Of a stretch of 64,000 nucleotides of DNA, positions 48,915-59,677 are shown in pieces. The first letter of the stretch is position 1. Each line of letters opens with the position of its first letter. The position numbers and the translations under genes were made by a program. Source of the DNA: Mactra quadrangularis (Eukaryota > Mollusca > Bivalvia > Venerida > Mactridae); NCBI GenBank assembly GCA_025267735.1, contig CM046294.1, forward strand, positions 6,296,001-6,360,000, read 5' to 3'. Below the pieces are notes generated by a model. It worked only from the letters and a program-made list of their open reading frames with translations. It was not told the DNA's origin and did no database searches.

Positions 48915-51900
48915 ATGCCGGCTTAAAATAAACAATTATCTTATCTTACAGATCATATGTATCTTATCTTATCTTAATTGATATGTAAAACATGAGAAAG
49001 TGTAATTTATTCATAGAAATTCATATTTCTACTCGTTCATTATTTTTCTGCCAATGTAATCATTTGAGGATATTTAACAATTGGTATTAAAGTATGTCTA
49101 GAGTAAAGAATGGTTGCACAATCTGATTAAAACCCGATCTGAATTATCCGTTCGCGTAATCGCTTATTCTATATCTTGCTATTTCGTTACGAGATGACCC
49201 TTTCCCATTACTTTATTCATGACGCAATCAATTATGTTCAATAACTTGTTAACATCGTTTACGTCACGCAAATTGAAAAGAGCCGTCCAATTACAGCTTG
49301 TGAAAAAACACCTCCGTCAAATTAGCTCGCAGAACTCTGTTAACAAAAGATTGTCAAAAGCTCATACATTTCTTACCTTGCTGAACGTGTACAGAGTAAC
49401 TTACTGATAAATGCGATAAAAATATTTTGTAATTTTTAATAGCTCAACACTGGCCAAATGATATCACAAGGCTGAACTGACCAATTGAATATAGACACCT
49501 TAACTGACATAAAGTGCACATATCTCTTCACAGAATAAAAAGGACACAGACAGATTTTGTAATTTAGAGCCAAATAAACTTCAATCTAACTGACTAAATA
49601 CCATTTGGAACTACTCGGCCATTCATTCATTCAGGAGTTCCGAATGACCAAATATCTGGCCAAGGGAGTTAAAAAGAACTGCAAAATCATTTCACGTTCG
49701 ACGAACGCTCTTTTTTAACCGCTCAACGATTATTTAATCTTTATATAAGAAAATATAAGGGTTTATGTCAATTGGTGTTGGAATCATGCGACAATGTTGA
49801 CAAAATATCTTCCACATTAGTACATTACCTTGCTATTTAACATGCAATTTAGATTTATCATTCGATTTTGGATTCAACAATTTTATGTAACCAATTTTGG
49901 TCCTAGTCACAAGCTTGATATGTTACAAACAACCAAAGTCAAACATAAACACCAATAACTTATTATATGTATACTTATTAGTCTTTTGATGGACCGTTTT
50001 TACTTTGAAATCAATACGTGTCATCAGCTTGGTAGCCGGATTTTATGGCCAGAAGGTAGGACGTTGGACAGGTTGAATACATGTAAATATAAGCAATGTA
50101 TAGCGAGGTTAGTGGTTGGATGGGTGACAAAAGCGATTACCGCACGATTGGTACATGTTACCCAAATACTGAATTATTCAAATCATCACCATTCTTACAT
50201 GTATCTTACAATATACAAATTATGTATCATAAATACCCATGTTTCAGTCCTCATTTCATTTGTCTACAATAATGGTCCACTTTGTCCAGACAATAGTCCA
50301 CTTTGTCTCGGTTTATGGTCCGCTTTGTCGTAAAATATGGCCCACTTTGTTCTTAAATATGGCCCGGTTTGCCCTGGTCCAACATGTAGCATGGTCTTCT
50401 AAATGTCCCTTACATGTATTCATGTCAGTTAACTCTATAAAATAGTCATTCTCTTACTAAGAGGTTATCAAGATAGTAGATCTAACTAGATGGAGAATCC
50501 TGATCGCCTTTGGGTACGAGAATTAACTAACATAACCCATATACCTACAGTATTACAGTCTATATATAGAATGTTGAATTAAATTTTTACAATGAAGATG
50601 AAATTTTCATTTAACGCAGATAATATCATGTTATATTTATCGGACATTACACAACGCAAAAATACAATAATTGTATATTTGTACATTCGTACTTTAGCGC
50701 GGGCACACAAGAAATATAAATTACAATAACCAAGTTTAAATTGGGACAAACAGCTATTTGGCCTCACGAAGTTAATGTCAATTTTGCTTGTTATATAAAG
50801 ATATAAGAGAAAAAGCGAGTCTTATAAAAGACTTTATGTATCGATCACCATTGAACATTACATGTATGTGATTGATGCATTATTGCATGCAAGACGTAAC
50901 TCAAGTTTCTTATGAAAGCTTAATGTTGGAAAAGTCAGAGGCAAAATAGAACACTTCAAACTTTAAAAAATTTAGCAACAGCCACGTATCACATTATTGA
51001 GCTAGCTTAATTAATAATGATTTTACGAGCTGTGATCGTCGTAAGTGTAACAGTAAATGTTACATGTAGTGATTCCAGGGCTTTGACTGTTGAAACGACC
51101 AAACAAATTTGTAATCACATATTTTTGCATCGATAAAGTAGCACAAAAAGCATGCAAGCAAAGGTCAGAATGGTCCTACACACATTTCCATCATCGATCG
51201 GACATAAATGTTGAAAAGTAAACATTTCCAACAATATTGAAACCGGGGTACTTACAAGTTTCGTTAAGTATATAATGATAAACTTACATGACGAAATACA
51301 TGTAGAGTACACGAATATCACGTTATAATGAATATCCTAGAATAAGGTGCAAAGATGATAACCCTCGTTACAAATTATACAGTTTAAGATATGAAAGATC
51401 AAGTATATATTGAGGTAAAGTAGTTCATGATTTTAATTGCTTAATATAAATATGTAGCAAGGTTTCGACAATATCGCTCCCCAGACATGAGCATATAAAA
51501 AGACTGAATAGTACTAGTAGGATGGTCGATAAATACTTTGGCAGAAGATGTGAAAGTTAGAAAGATGTGTTCCACAAACTTTGGAAGGGAGGGGGGAGAA
51601 AAGAACGTACAACATTTAATTGATTTTTGATTTTTTAGTTTGCATCAATCAAACATTATTTTAACTGTGCATGGAGAAAAGATATTTTGTATTATTGCGC
51701 ATTAGTACCTGCTACTAGATTTACCAAAAACTATCACACTTCCGGAAACTACTGTTATACGAAGAAGAGTGCTTATTTCGAATGTTTATGTGTTTATAAA
51801 ACCTTCAATAAGTATAATACATTTAAAAACATAAACAAATGATACTTAGCTCAAAATTGTTCATAATGAATAATAAGTTTCTTTTTGTAAAACTTTAATT

Positions 51901-52228
51901 TGTCCTCCGAAAACATTGTTCGTTATATATGTATACGTTGGAGTACCTTGTTTATAAAATTCCTTCCAACAGCACTTCCAGTACTTTGATTTTACATGGT
52001 AAATTGTTTTATGTAATAAAAGCATTTATATTGGAAATGTAAATTAAAAATATAATCTGAAATTAATCACACAATATAATAGTGTTACTTCACGCCTCAG
52101 GGATGTCTTTTTTGCGTTCATAGGTCAAAAATAAAACATCAATTATTTTAATGTTTAGCCATTTCCCACGTGGACTTCTCATAGAAAGCATATCCTTTAG
52201 ACCTAAGTAAAATACCAAAGCAGAAATA
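48915..52228. other. Intergenic region, no gene recognised
   Basis: Short open frames (e.g. 49219-49407, 49986-50333, 51115-51321) lack domains, splice context or repeat-independent support. A small (TATCT/TATCTTATC) run lies at 48936-48976. Otherwise AT-rich single-copy-looking sequence. Confidence 0.5.
50270..50385. repeat. Degenerate ~22 bp minisatellite
   Basis: Five imperfect units of 'atggtccactttgtc' plus a variable spacer; the variants are agtccactttgtc, atggtccgctttgtc, atggcccactttgtt and atggcccggtttgcc. Confidence 0.7.
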
Positions 52229-54664
52229 ATGGCACAGAGGTGTCTAGGATTCTCTGCGTGGTTCATTCTGCTAGGTGGCATGGTACACGAAGGTACTGCA
52301 CACTACTGGTACGAACACCAGACTGGAGAGTTGGGTATGTGTGATTTTTTTCACAGTGTCTTTTTATCATACATTAATTTTGCTTTCATTTTTTTACATA
52401 TGTACAGTACATAGTTATTAAACTGACACGCATTTGCATATTCAGAGATTTACTTAGATTAATTTTTTAAAAGAAAAATTACTGTATCAATGCACATATA
52501 ATTCTTTAAAAAATAATTATGCTTTCCAAAATAGTATACATAACAAAGGCGATCACAATGGCGCATTGGTCAAAGCACTGGGGGGGGGCGAGGCGCTGTA
52601 GGCTACGTTCAAAATTTTTAATCGAGTAATACGAAAGTGCTCCGGGTTTGAATTGAGGACGGTTATACCCATCCATGAAAATTGGACAAAAATGTCGTAT
52701 TTACCACATAAATATATAATACGGGAGAATTTCTCAACCTTGTGGAAAGGTTTGAGCACTGTTTAATGAAAATGGTCCAGGAAAGCTAGGTTAATTGCGC
52801 TGACAACGAATACATTAGGTGGGTTCTATTTCCTGTCGATGACATTATATTCTTCTATAACTTTGGACATGAAATAGTTTTTATAGTCATTATCGCACCT
52901 ACTTGTGTATAAAACAGAGCGGCTTTGAATCCCTTGCGATGGAATGTGCTTGCTTTCTTTATGAAAAAATATCACGAAAACAATCTTAATATAAATTTTC
53001 AACATATTTTAATTTTCCCCATTTCATTTCAATACATATATATATCATAATTATGTAAACTTAACCGAACCACAATACAGTCAAAGACAGGTTTATTTTT
53101 GTAAATATGTGTCGGGGAATGGCCGTAACTAAGTAGTGTGAACTTGTGGCCAGACCCCATTGTCATTTTTGTACATATATATCTGTCATTGTTGTATATC
53201 ATCTATGTTAACTATTTGACAATAAAATATGTTTAAAGTATGAAAAAATAATTAATTTTTGCCTTTGTAGTTGAAAACACTGAAGCCAAGGTCCTGATAC
53301 TGGGTGCTGGGGCAGCCGGACTGGGTGCTGCTAAAACACTGTATGAAGCTGGGTTCGAGAACATCGTAATAATTGAAGCTGCAGACCGAATAGGCGGACG
53401 TGTTAAGAACACAGAGCTTGCTGGTTTTTCGGTTGAACTAGGCGCTTTGTGGGTTTATGGTAAAGGTTCAAATCCGATCTATCGCTTTGCTAAAAGGTAT
53501 GGTGTATCACTAGTCACGGATGATGAAGATTGGACTGTACGTGACGACAAAGGAAGGAACGTAACAGATAGAGCTGAAAATTTGTGGGAAAAAATTGACA
53601 CTATACTGAGAGAAATTAACGAATTTGCAGAAACGTATGAACATGATTTTACCATAGCCGGAGGTTTGAAGTATTTTGACTACAGGACAAAATCGGACAT
53701 TGGAATTGCTGTAGAAGGGAACGTGGTAGATTATGAAACTGGAGCTCCATCAAATGCTCTTTCTTCTAAATATCTTAACACGCTTGATATCTTTGAGGAT
53801 TTTGGAGATGATGAAATGCTTTTTTGTAATGACAGACGAGGGTTTGCGAGTGTGCTTGAATTCATGAGCGAAGAAGTTCGTGAAAGTCCACACACTCAAT
53901 TACATTTAAACACCGTTGTTACCGAAATCAAATACGATGTCGATTCTGTTCAAGTGGTGACAAGTGATGGCCAAGTGTTTAACGGTGACTACGCTATTAC
54001 TACGTTCAGTCTTGGCGTTCTTCAGAAAGATGTAATAAAATTTCGACCACGTTTACCTAAGGCCAAGCGATTTGCTATCGATACATTTGGATATGTCGCA
54101 TTCTCTCATATCTACTTGAAGTTTAATTACTCGTTCTGGGAGGACACGACATACGTCGTACTGGCAACAACTATCCGAGGTAAAAATAGTTTCTTCCTCA
54201 ACATGAACATGGTTCATCCTGGTTCCAACATGCTTGATCTCTCATTGTTCGACGTACTTTCGGAATGGACTGAACGTGTTAGTGAGAGCGAGGTGATTGA
54301 CGACATCATGGAGACACTGCGAATGTTTTATCCTGAACAATACATTGATCCCCCGGTGGATTACGTTTTCTCAAAGTGGAGCTTCGATCCGTTTTTCTAT
54401 GGTTCATATAGCTATTGGCCAGCGAGTTATACTATGGAAGATATGAAACAGATGCAAGCACCAGAGGGTCATCTGTACTTCGCTGGCGAACATACGCATG
54501 AATTACATTACGGGTTTGTCCATGGAGGGTATCTATCTGGCGTGAGAGCAGCCGAGGCCGCCATGGAAGATTGGCTCGAAAATCACAAGTCGGAGAAAAT
54601 TTGCTACGAACAGATTGTCAAAGGCACTTTGATCATTAAAGCCAAAATCATTGAGAGCTGCTAA
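52229..54664 (+). CDS. Secreted flavin amine oxidase, polyamine-oxidase type
   Basis: Two exons: 52229-52334 (donor gtatgt) and 53271-54664 (acceptor tttgtag); joined 1500 nt, 499 aa. Exon 1 supplies a hydrophobic signal peptide (AWFILLGGMVHEG). Exon 2 begins with the FAD-binding fold: GAGAAG at 47-52, acidic E71 at the end of the second strand, DRIGGR at 74-79, VELGALW at 90-96. Later come EDFGDDEMLF, SLGVLQKDVIKFRPRLP, and the C-terminal FAD signature AGEHTHE...GFVHGGYLSG. Length and motifs fit secreted plant-type/animal polyamine oxidases, which oxidise spermine/spermidine and release hydrogen peroxide. Two expected active-site residues differ: the Lys of the 'TKIFLKF' segment is His315 (SHIYLKF) and the Tyr of GYVHG is Phe451. 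The substrate is therefore uncertain; an L-amino-acid-oxidase-like role is possible. Confidence 0.88.
53050..53245 (+). repeat. Possible retroelement 3' tail in the oxidase intron
   Basis: Segment ending 'atttgacaataaaatatgttt' with an internal AATAAA, following 'gtgtcggggaatggccgtaac'. It resembles the 3' end of a non-LTR element or a captured 3' UTR; no coding. The rest of the intron (52335-53049) contains a fragment related to 16040-16135 in reverse (52765-52815). Confidence 0.35.
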
Positions 54665-54994
54665 GTGGCTTGATTTTGTCAAACAGTGATGGATGTTCCA
54701 TTTCTTAGTAAAGCTATTGTATATCGACTGTGTGTGTCATCACACAGACAACATACGAGGGTTTATCATATAAAACATACCAAGACAATAGTAATTTTAA
54801 GTTTAAAAGCAAAAACCTGAAATTATTTATCACTTGTTAAAAATACCATTTTCCTTTCATCTCCAAAAAGACGAGAATTACACTGCCTTCTTAAAGTTCC
54901 TTTTTAGGACAAATTACTGAATTTCTATTGCTTCAAAGTTCAAATTTTAATACTCATTATATACTTTTAATTTTTATTCAGCAAAAGTTATCTA

Positions 54995-55169
54995 TAGTTC
55001 TATTACATTAACCTGTCACAACTTAAATAATTATATATATACACAATGTAGTTAGATTATCAATAATTAATATGTATTGGTGGCTCAATGGTTAAAAAGA
55101 GGTTAAATGATAACACATTCAGTGACTGTGTAATTATTCAAGTTGTGACAGGTTAATGTAACAGAACTA
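54995..55169. mobile_element. 175 bp MITE in the oxidase 3' flank
   Basis: Inverted ends TAGTTCTATTACATTAACC and reverse complement TAGTTCTGTTACATTAACC, continuing through 'tgtcacaactt'. TA on each side (54993-54994, 55170-55171). Possible oxidase poly(A) signals AATAAA follow near 55286 and 55444. Confidence 0.75.
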
Positions 55170-55511
55170 TACCAGACTCTAAAACTATACGCCAATGTTT
55201 CTCATTGAACCAATATCAAGATCGATATTTCAAATCCAAAAGAAAAATGTACTGATTTTAAAAAGCAAAATGTAAAATTATTTAACAATAAACTGCTTTA
55301 CAACTTTTTGAAACTCAATTGAATACAGTATGAATAGTGAATGTGTGAGGGAACCTTTGGACGGCAGTGAAAATCAAATATTAAATATCATCTGAAAATT
55401 GACTCATATAAATAACATACTTCTATAACATAGTACGACCTTTACAATAAATGCATTTTTGATTATTTTTGTGGGATATTAATTTTCTTTAGTTAGTGTT
55501 TTCTTGTGGTA

Positions 55512-56013
55512 TAGTGCGTACAAGTTGACCCCGACCTGACCTTATGCAAGAATATTCATTACATTGAATACGAATGTAATATTAAATCTCAATAGCAATC
55601 GGATTATATCGCCGAGGCCCGAATGTAATTTTAACACAGAGATTAATTTTAAAGTACATTTAAAGCGTACAATGAGTGTTTATAACACAAAGACCGGACC
55701 AGATGATTATACGATGGGGCTAGCTACCAATTCAAATGGTGTGGGTTTTAGCCCCACAACCGCCATCCCCCCATCCATTTTATTATTAATTGTAATCTGA
55801 AGGTAAGAACACGAGCTTCCCGTTTGAATTCATTTTAATCGTGAGTTGTTATACATGCGGGCTGTGTATACTCTATTCATGTCTTGTTTTATCTTAAATA
55901 CGTAACGAGCCGAAGTATAGAGTAGGCGTGGTATTGATTTTTGCCGGGATATGTGTAGATGATAATTAGATGCAAATGTGAAAGGTAAGGTCGGGGTCAA
56001 CTTGTACGCACTA
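55512..56013 (+). mobile_element. ~500 bp MITE, copy 1
   Basis: Ends TAGTGCGTACAAGTTGACC and the same in reverse complement, each followed by 'ccgacctnacctt'; TA flanks at 55510-55511 and 56014-56015. No transposase. A second, inverted copy lies at 58112-58614. Confidence 0.82.
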
Positions 56014-56239
56014 TAAATGTATATAAACAATGTAACAGAATGTTTGGTCCGAATTTTATCTTGTAAAAAATCCCTTTCCGATCATTTCTCACAAAAGTGT
56101 GAGCTCACCATTTCATTACCAGGTCTAATTTTTCACCACAACCACATTATACACATTTTGCAGAATAATGCAAAATATTTATAATACAAACTAAATAACC
56201 ATTAAATCTATGTTGAGCACCGAAAAAAATGCTTCATGC

Positions 56240-56335
56240 TATTCAAAAATGTCTTACAGTCAAGAAATACACTAATGGACAGGTACATTAAACTCTAATT
56301 GGGATCCGACCCCACTGACCCCCTGGATCAGCCTA
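56240..56335. repeat. Repeat fragment shared with the array units
   Basis: 'cttacagtcaagaaatacac' then 'taatggacaggtacatt' and 'gggatccgaccccactgacc' is the reverse complement of the block near 20770-20890 of each unit, showing this is a dispersed repeat and not specific to the array. Confidence 0.6.
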
Positions 56336-56666
56336 TGCTTTTACCCTGAACTACCGGTCATACGTGTACATAAGGCAGCTATATAAGGGTATACAATGTA
56401 TAACCTCTAACGCAGCTAAATAAGGGTATACAATGTAAAGCCTCGTGGTCTGCAAGAAGTAAATAACTCTATGTCGGAAAAATGTCTCATTGGCGACGAA
56501 ACAACAAATAACGCAGAAAATATGTAGCAGCAATTGTTTACTCTAAATTCCAGACTAAAATAATTCTGCAAATGATCTAATTTACCGCTCGATTCATTTT
56601 GATTATCAAAGAATATTAATAGACAATTATAATTCACATGACCCATTGGTGATTTGCAAGGAGAGT

Positions 56667-56970
56667 TTGTTTTTGTTTTTTTGTTGGGTTTAACGCCGTA
56701 GTAACACATTGTTTAGGTCATATAACGACAGTCAGTCAACCTACTCACTCCTCCTGGAAAAGCTAAATCTCTGGATTTAGCTGTTAACCAACTACTAAGC
56801 ACACACTTTCGTCAGTGACTGACAACTGCCCTACATAATTAAAAAGAAGGGAGAATGGCCGTAGAAATAATTTCATGACCAAGCTCTACGATAGTATGCC
56901 CCGCCCGGGAATCGAACCCACGACCCCTCGTAAAGTAGATTTGCGTGCTACCAACTGAGCTAGAGCGGCA
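56667..56970 (-). mobile_element. Well-preserved tRNA-derived SINE
   Basis: The minus strand starts with a tRNA-like head: TAGCTCAGTTGGTAGC (A box) and GGGTTCGATTCCCGGGC (B box). It continues with 'gcttggtcatgaaattatt' and 'ggttaacagctaaatccag' blocks and ends 'tacggcgttaaacccaac' plus an A-rich tail at the low-coordinate side. The head could be mistaken for a tRNA gene, but the body after it is that of a SINE also seen at 8655-8907, 57140-57390 and (3' part) in each array unit. Confidence 0.82.
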
Positions 56971-57139
56971 GATTCAACTAGTAAATATGCAATTTCCTTA
57001 TGCGCTATTTGATTTTATGCAATAACAATGCAACTGTCTAGAAAGCGCAATCAGTTGTTTTCTTTTATTAGTTGTTGTAATAAATCATGTGACTACATAA
57101 CTTGTTTATGTAATGAGTACATCATACATGACGGTATCA

Positions 57140-57390
57140 CACAAGTCTTTTGATCTAGGGGTCCTATGTTCGATTTTCGAGCGGGACAAACTTTCGTGGA
57201 GTTGTTATTAATTTCTACGGGCATACTTCTCCTACCATTGATTCTAAATCATTTAGGACAGTTGTCAGTCACTGGCAGAAGTATGTGCCTAGTAATTGCT
57301 TATCAGCTAAATCAGGAGATTTAGCCTTTTCAGGACAAGTACGTAGGTTTGTCTGACTTCCGTTATATCACCTATACAATTTGTTGTACC
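57140..57390 (+). mobile_element. Degenerate SINE, same family, opposite strand
   Basis: Shares 'gttgtcagtcactg', 'gctaaatcaggagatttagcc' and 'gttatatcacctatacaat' with the SINE above; B box decayed (tgttcgattttcg). Confidence 0.65.
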
Positions 57391-57432
57391 CACCTCTCTA
57401 AACAAAAAACAAAAACGAACATCAATATAGAC

Positions 57433-57722
57433 CGATTTTATTCGGTGAGCCGTGACACATTGGAAGGAACCAATTACTAAATTGACAATAGGTTTAACTA
57501 GTGAGTACAACATTAACAAAATATGTTTAAACTATAGAATCTAAAGTATACATACATATGCATATAATTGTACATCTTCAGAAATTGCGCAGTCCGGAAA
57601 CGATAAGTTCACATATGTCACATGCAATAATAGTTGGTTAAACACCTTCAGTTACCTTTCTGGACGAATGTTCAAAATTTTAAAAATACAAAAGTGCATT
57701 CATGGCTCACCGTATAAAATCG
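57433..57722. mobile_element. ~290 bp MITE
   Basis: Inverted ends CGATTTTATTCGGTGAGCC and reverse complement CGATTTTATACGGTGAGCC. No coding; target duplication not clear. Confidence 0.65.
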
Positions 57723-58111
57723 AACTAAGAAGTAAATTAGCCTAATTTCTAACCTTTAATGATATAAACATTTCAACTCACTGGCACAGGTTCAATACAA
57801 TTTATCAGATTCATGTTTGTGCATAGCTGATGCCGATGTGACAATAAACAGCAACAATAAAAAACCTCACACTCATTAATATTTATATTTAATGTCTTTT
57901 TTAATCAATCATTTTCCCGCTGATCTATTATATAGGTCCGTGACCTCACTAGTCAAAGCATGCACACCATGGTGTCTGGTTTACGCCAAGTGTCGTCCCG
58001 AGAGGCGCCATGCAAAAACACGAAGATGCGACAAATGTCCTTCTGTCGCACAGACGTCCCGCGGGGTCTGAGGCAATAACACAAATATGTGGCAAAATTA
58101 AGGCAAAAGTA

Positions 58112-58614
58112 TAGTGCGTACAATTTGACCCCGACCTCACCTTTCACATTTGCATCTAATTATCACCTACACATATCATGTTGAAAATCAATACCACGCC
58201 TACTCTACTTTTCGACTCGTTACGTATTTAAAACATAATTTAACATGTATAGAGTATACACAGCCCGCATGTATAACAACTTACGATTCAAATGCATTCA
58301 AACGGGAAACTCGTGTTCTTACATTTTTGATAACAATTACTAATAAATGGGTGTGGGGATAGTGATTGTGGGGCTAAAACCAACAACCTTTGAATTGGTA
58401 GCTAGCCTCATCGTACAATCCTCTAGTCCGGCCTATGTGCAATAGACACTCGTTGTACGCTTTAAATGTACTTTAAAATTAATCCCTGTGTTAAAATTAA
58501 ATTCGAGCCTTGTCGATAAAATCCGATTGTTATCGAGCATTAATGCTACACTCGTATTCAATGTAATGAATATTCTTGCATAAAGGTCAGGTCGGGGTCA
58601 ATGTGTCCGCACTA
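58112..58614 (-). mobile_element. ~500 bp MITE, copy 2 (inverted relative to copy 1)
   Basis: Ends TAGTGCGTACAATTTGACC and TAGTGCGGACACATTGACC; TA flanks at 58110-58111 and 58615-58616. Interior matches 55512-56013 in reverse orientation with many substitutions, so the insertions are not recent. Confidence 0.8.
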
Positions 58615-58860
58615 TACAATGTAGTACTATTGTTATAGTTTTATCCCAAAAATACGTGTCTACATGGTGCTTCCTCAGACCCAAACATGACTAATGATAA
58701 AAATATCGTATGTTTGTTTATTGCATGGTGTCTCGACGGAAGGAAATACCACAAAACGCTTGTTTTTGTTCTTTCGTGTTTTTAATTTTATGTGCCTCCA
58801 CATTCGAGCCGCAAATGGAACATGGCGTGAATCAGCCACCATACGTAACAGACGCAGACT

Positions 58861-58868
58861 TATATAAG
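58861..58868 (+). promoter_or_regulatory. TATA box of the small secreted-peptide gene
   Basis: TATATAAG lies 56 bases before the ATG at 58924, leaving room for a transcription start near 58890-58900 and a short leader. Confidence 0.6.
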
Positions 58869-58923
58869 TTGCTGCAAGTCATAGTTTTGGTGTGTAGATA
58901 AGTTGTCATATCTAAAGAACACA

Positions 58924-59619
58924 ATGGATAGTAAAGTAGTATCACTGATACTGGTCCTGGCTTTATTGTGTGGTACATTGATTGAAAACAATCAAGGTAA
59001 AGTGATTTTGCGTTATTTACTTCTTTGGTCATTTTTGTTTTTTCTTCATTTAACAGCACCGCACATGAAAAAAGCAGATGTAATAATGGACAGAATTTTG
59101 TAATTTGTATTTTATATTTTTACATAGATTCAAACAGTATATATAATATTAAAGTGAAATTTTATTTTTTGGCATACACTATTGTTTGTCGACTGTCGAC
59201 TGATTGTGTAACGGTGAAAACTACCTAATCAGATGATTAAGGCATCAATTAGTTCGTACCTGATCGTAAAAGACATATTTATGATTTTGATATATACACT
59301 TCGAACATTTCCATTTTATAGCGCGTGGCAGTTCTATAAGTCGTCGCCCTTGCATTCAAATATTAAATTTGTTTCGTCGAAGTCACGTGGTATTGCAACC
59401 TTGACAATTTGTAGGGCCAGAGATTAGACGTTTTAAGTAATATATATCATGGTGGACTGATATTTTAAAATTTCATCATATTTGCTTTCAGCTCAATTTG
59501 TAAGATGTCGTATTTCTGATTTTTGCAATTGGACTGAATGTATTGCATACAGGTATCCTTGGTTTTATGTCTGCTGCCCATATACAAGCAATCGCTGTAG
59601 AAATAATAATTGGGGATAA
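58924..59619 (+). CDS. Small secreted six-cysteine peptide, two exons
   Basis: Exons 58924-58996 (donor gtaaag) and 59492-59619 (acceptor tttgctttcag) join in phase to 66 aa plus TAA. Exon 1 is a clean signal peptide (VVSLILVLALLCGTL) ending one base past codon 24, the usual exon layout of secreted peptides. The mature part, about 40 aa, has six Cys spaced C-x5-C-x4-C-x10-C-C-x6-C with many aromatic and basic residues (YRYPWFYVCC). This pattern suggests three disulphides, as in antimicrobial or other defence/venom-like peptides, but it fits no family I can name. No AATAAA is seen before the minisatellite begins about 60 bases downstream. Confidence 0.68.
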
Positions 59620-59677
59620 GGTAAAATAGTAAGTTTATGTATTTCTATTTATCCAATTGATACAAAATAGTAAAACG

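Noticed and set aside
56897..56969. Stand-alone tRNA gene on the minus strand
   Set aside because: A and B boxes are good, but the acceptor ends do not pair well and a SINE body with tail follows directly.
57950..58760. Possible larger element interrupted by the MITE at 58112 (similar 'ccatgcaa-aaac' and 'cagaccc' words on both sides in inverted order)
   Set aside because: The similarity is short and patchy; ends and target duplication could not be defined.
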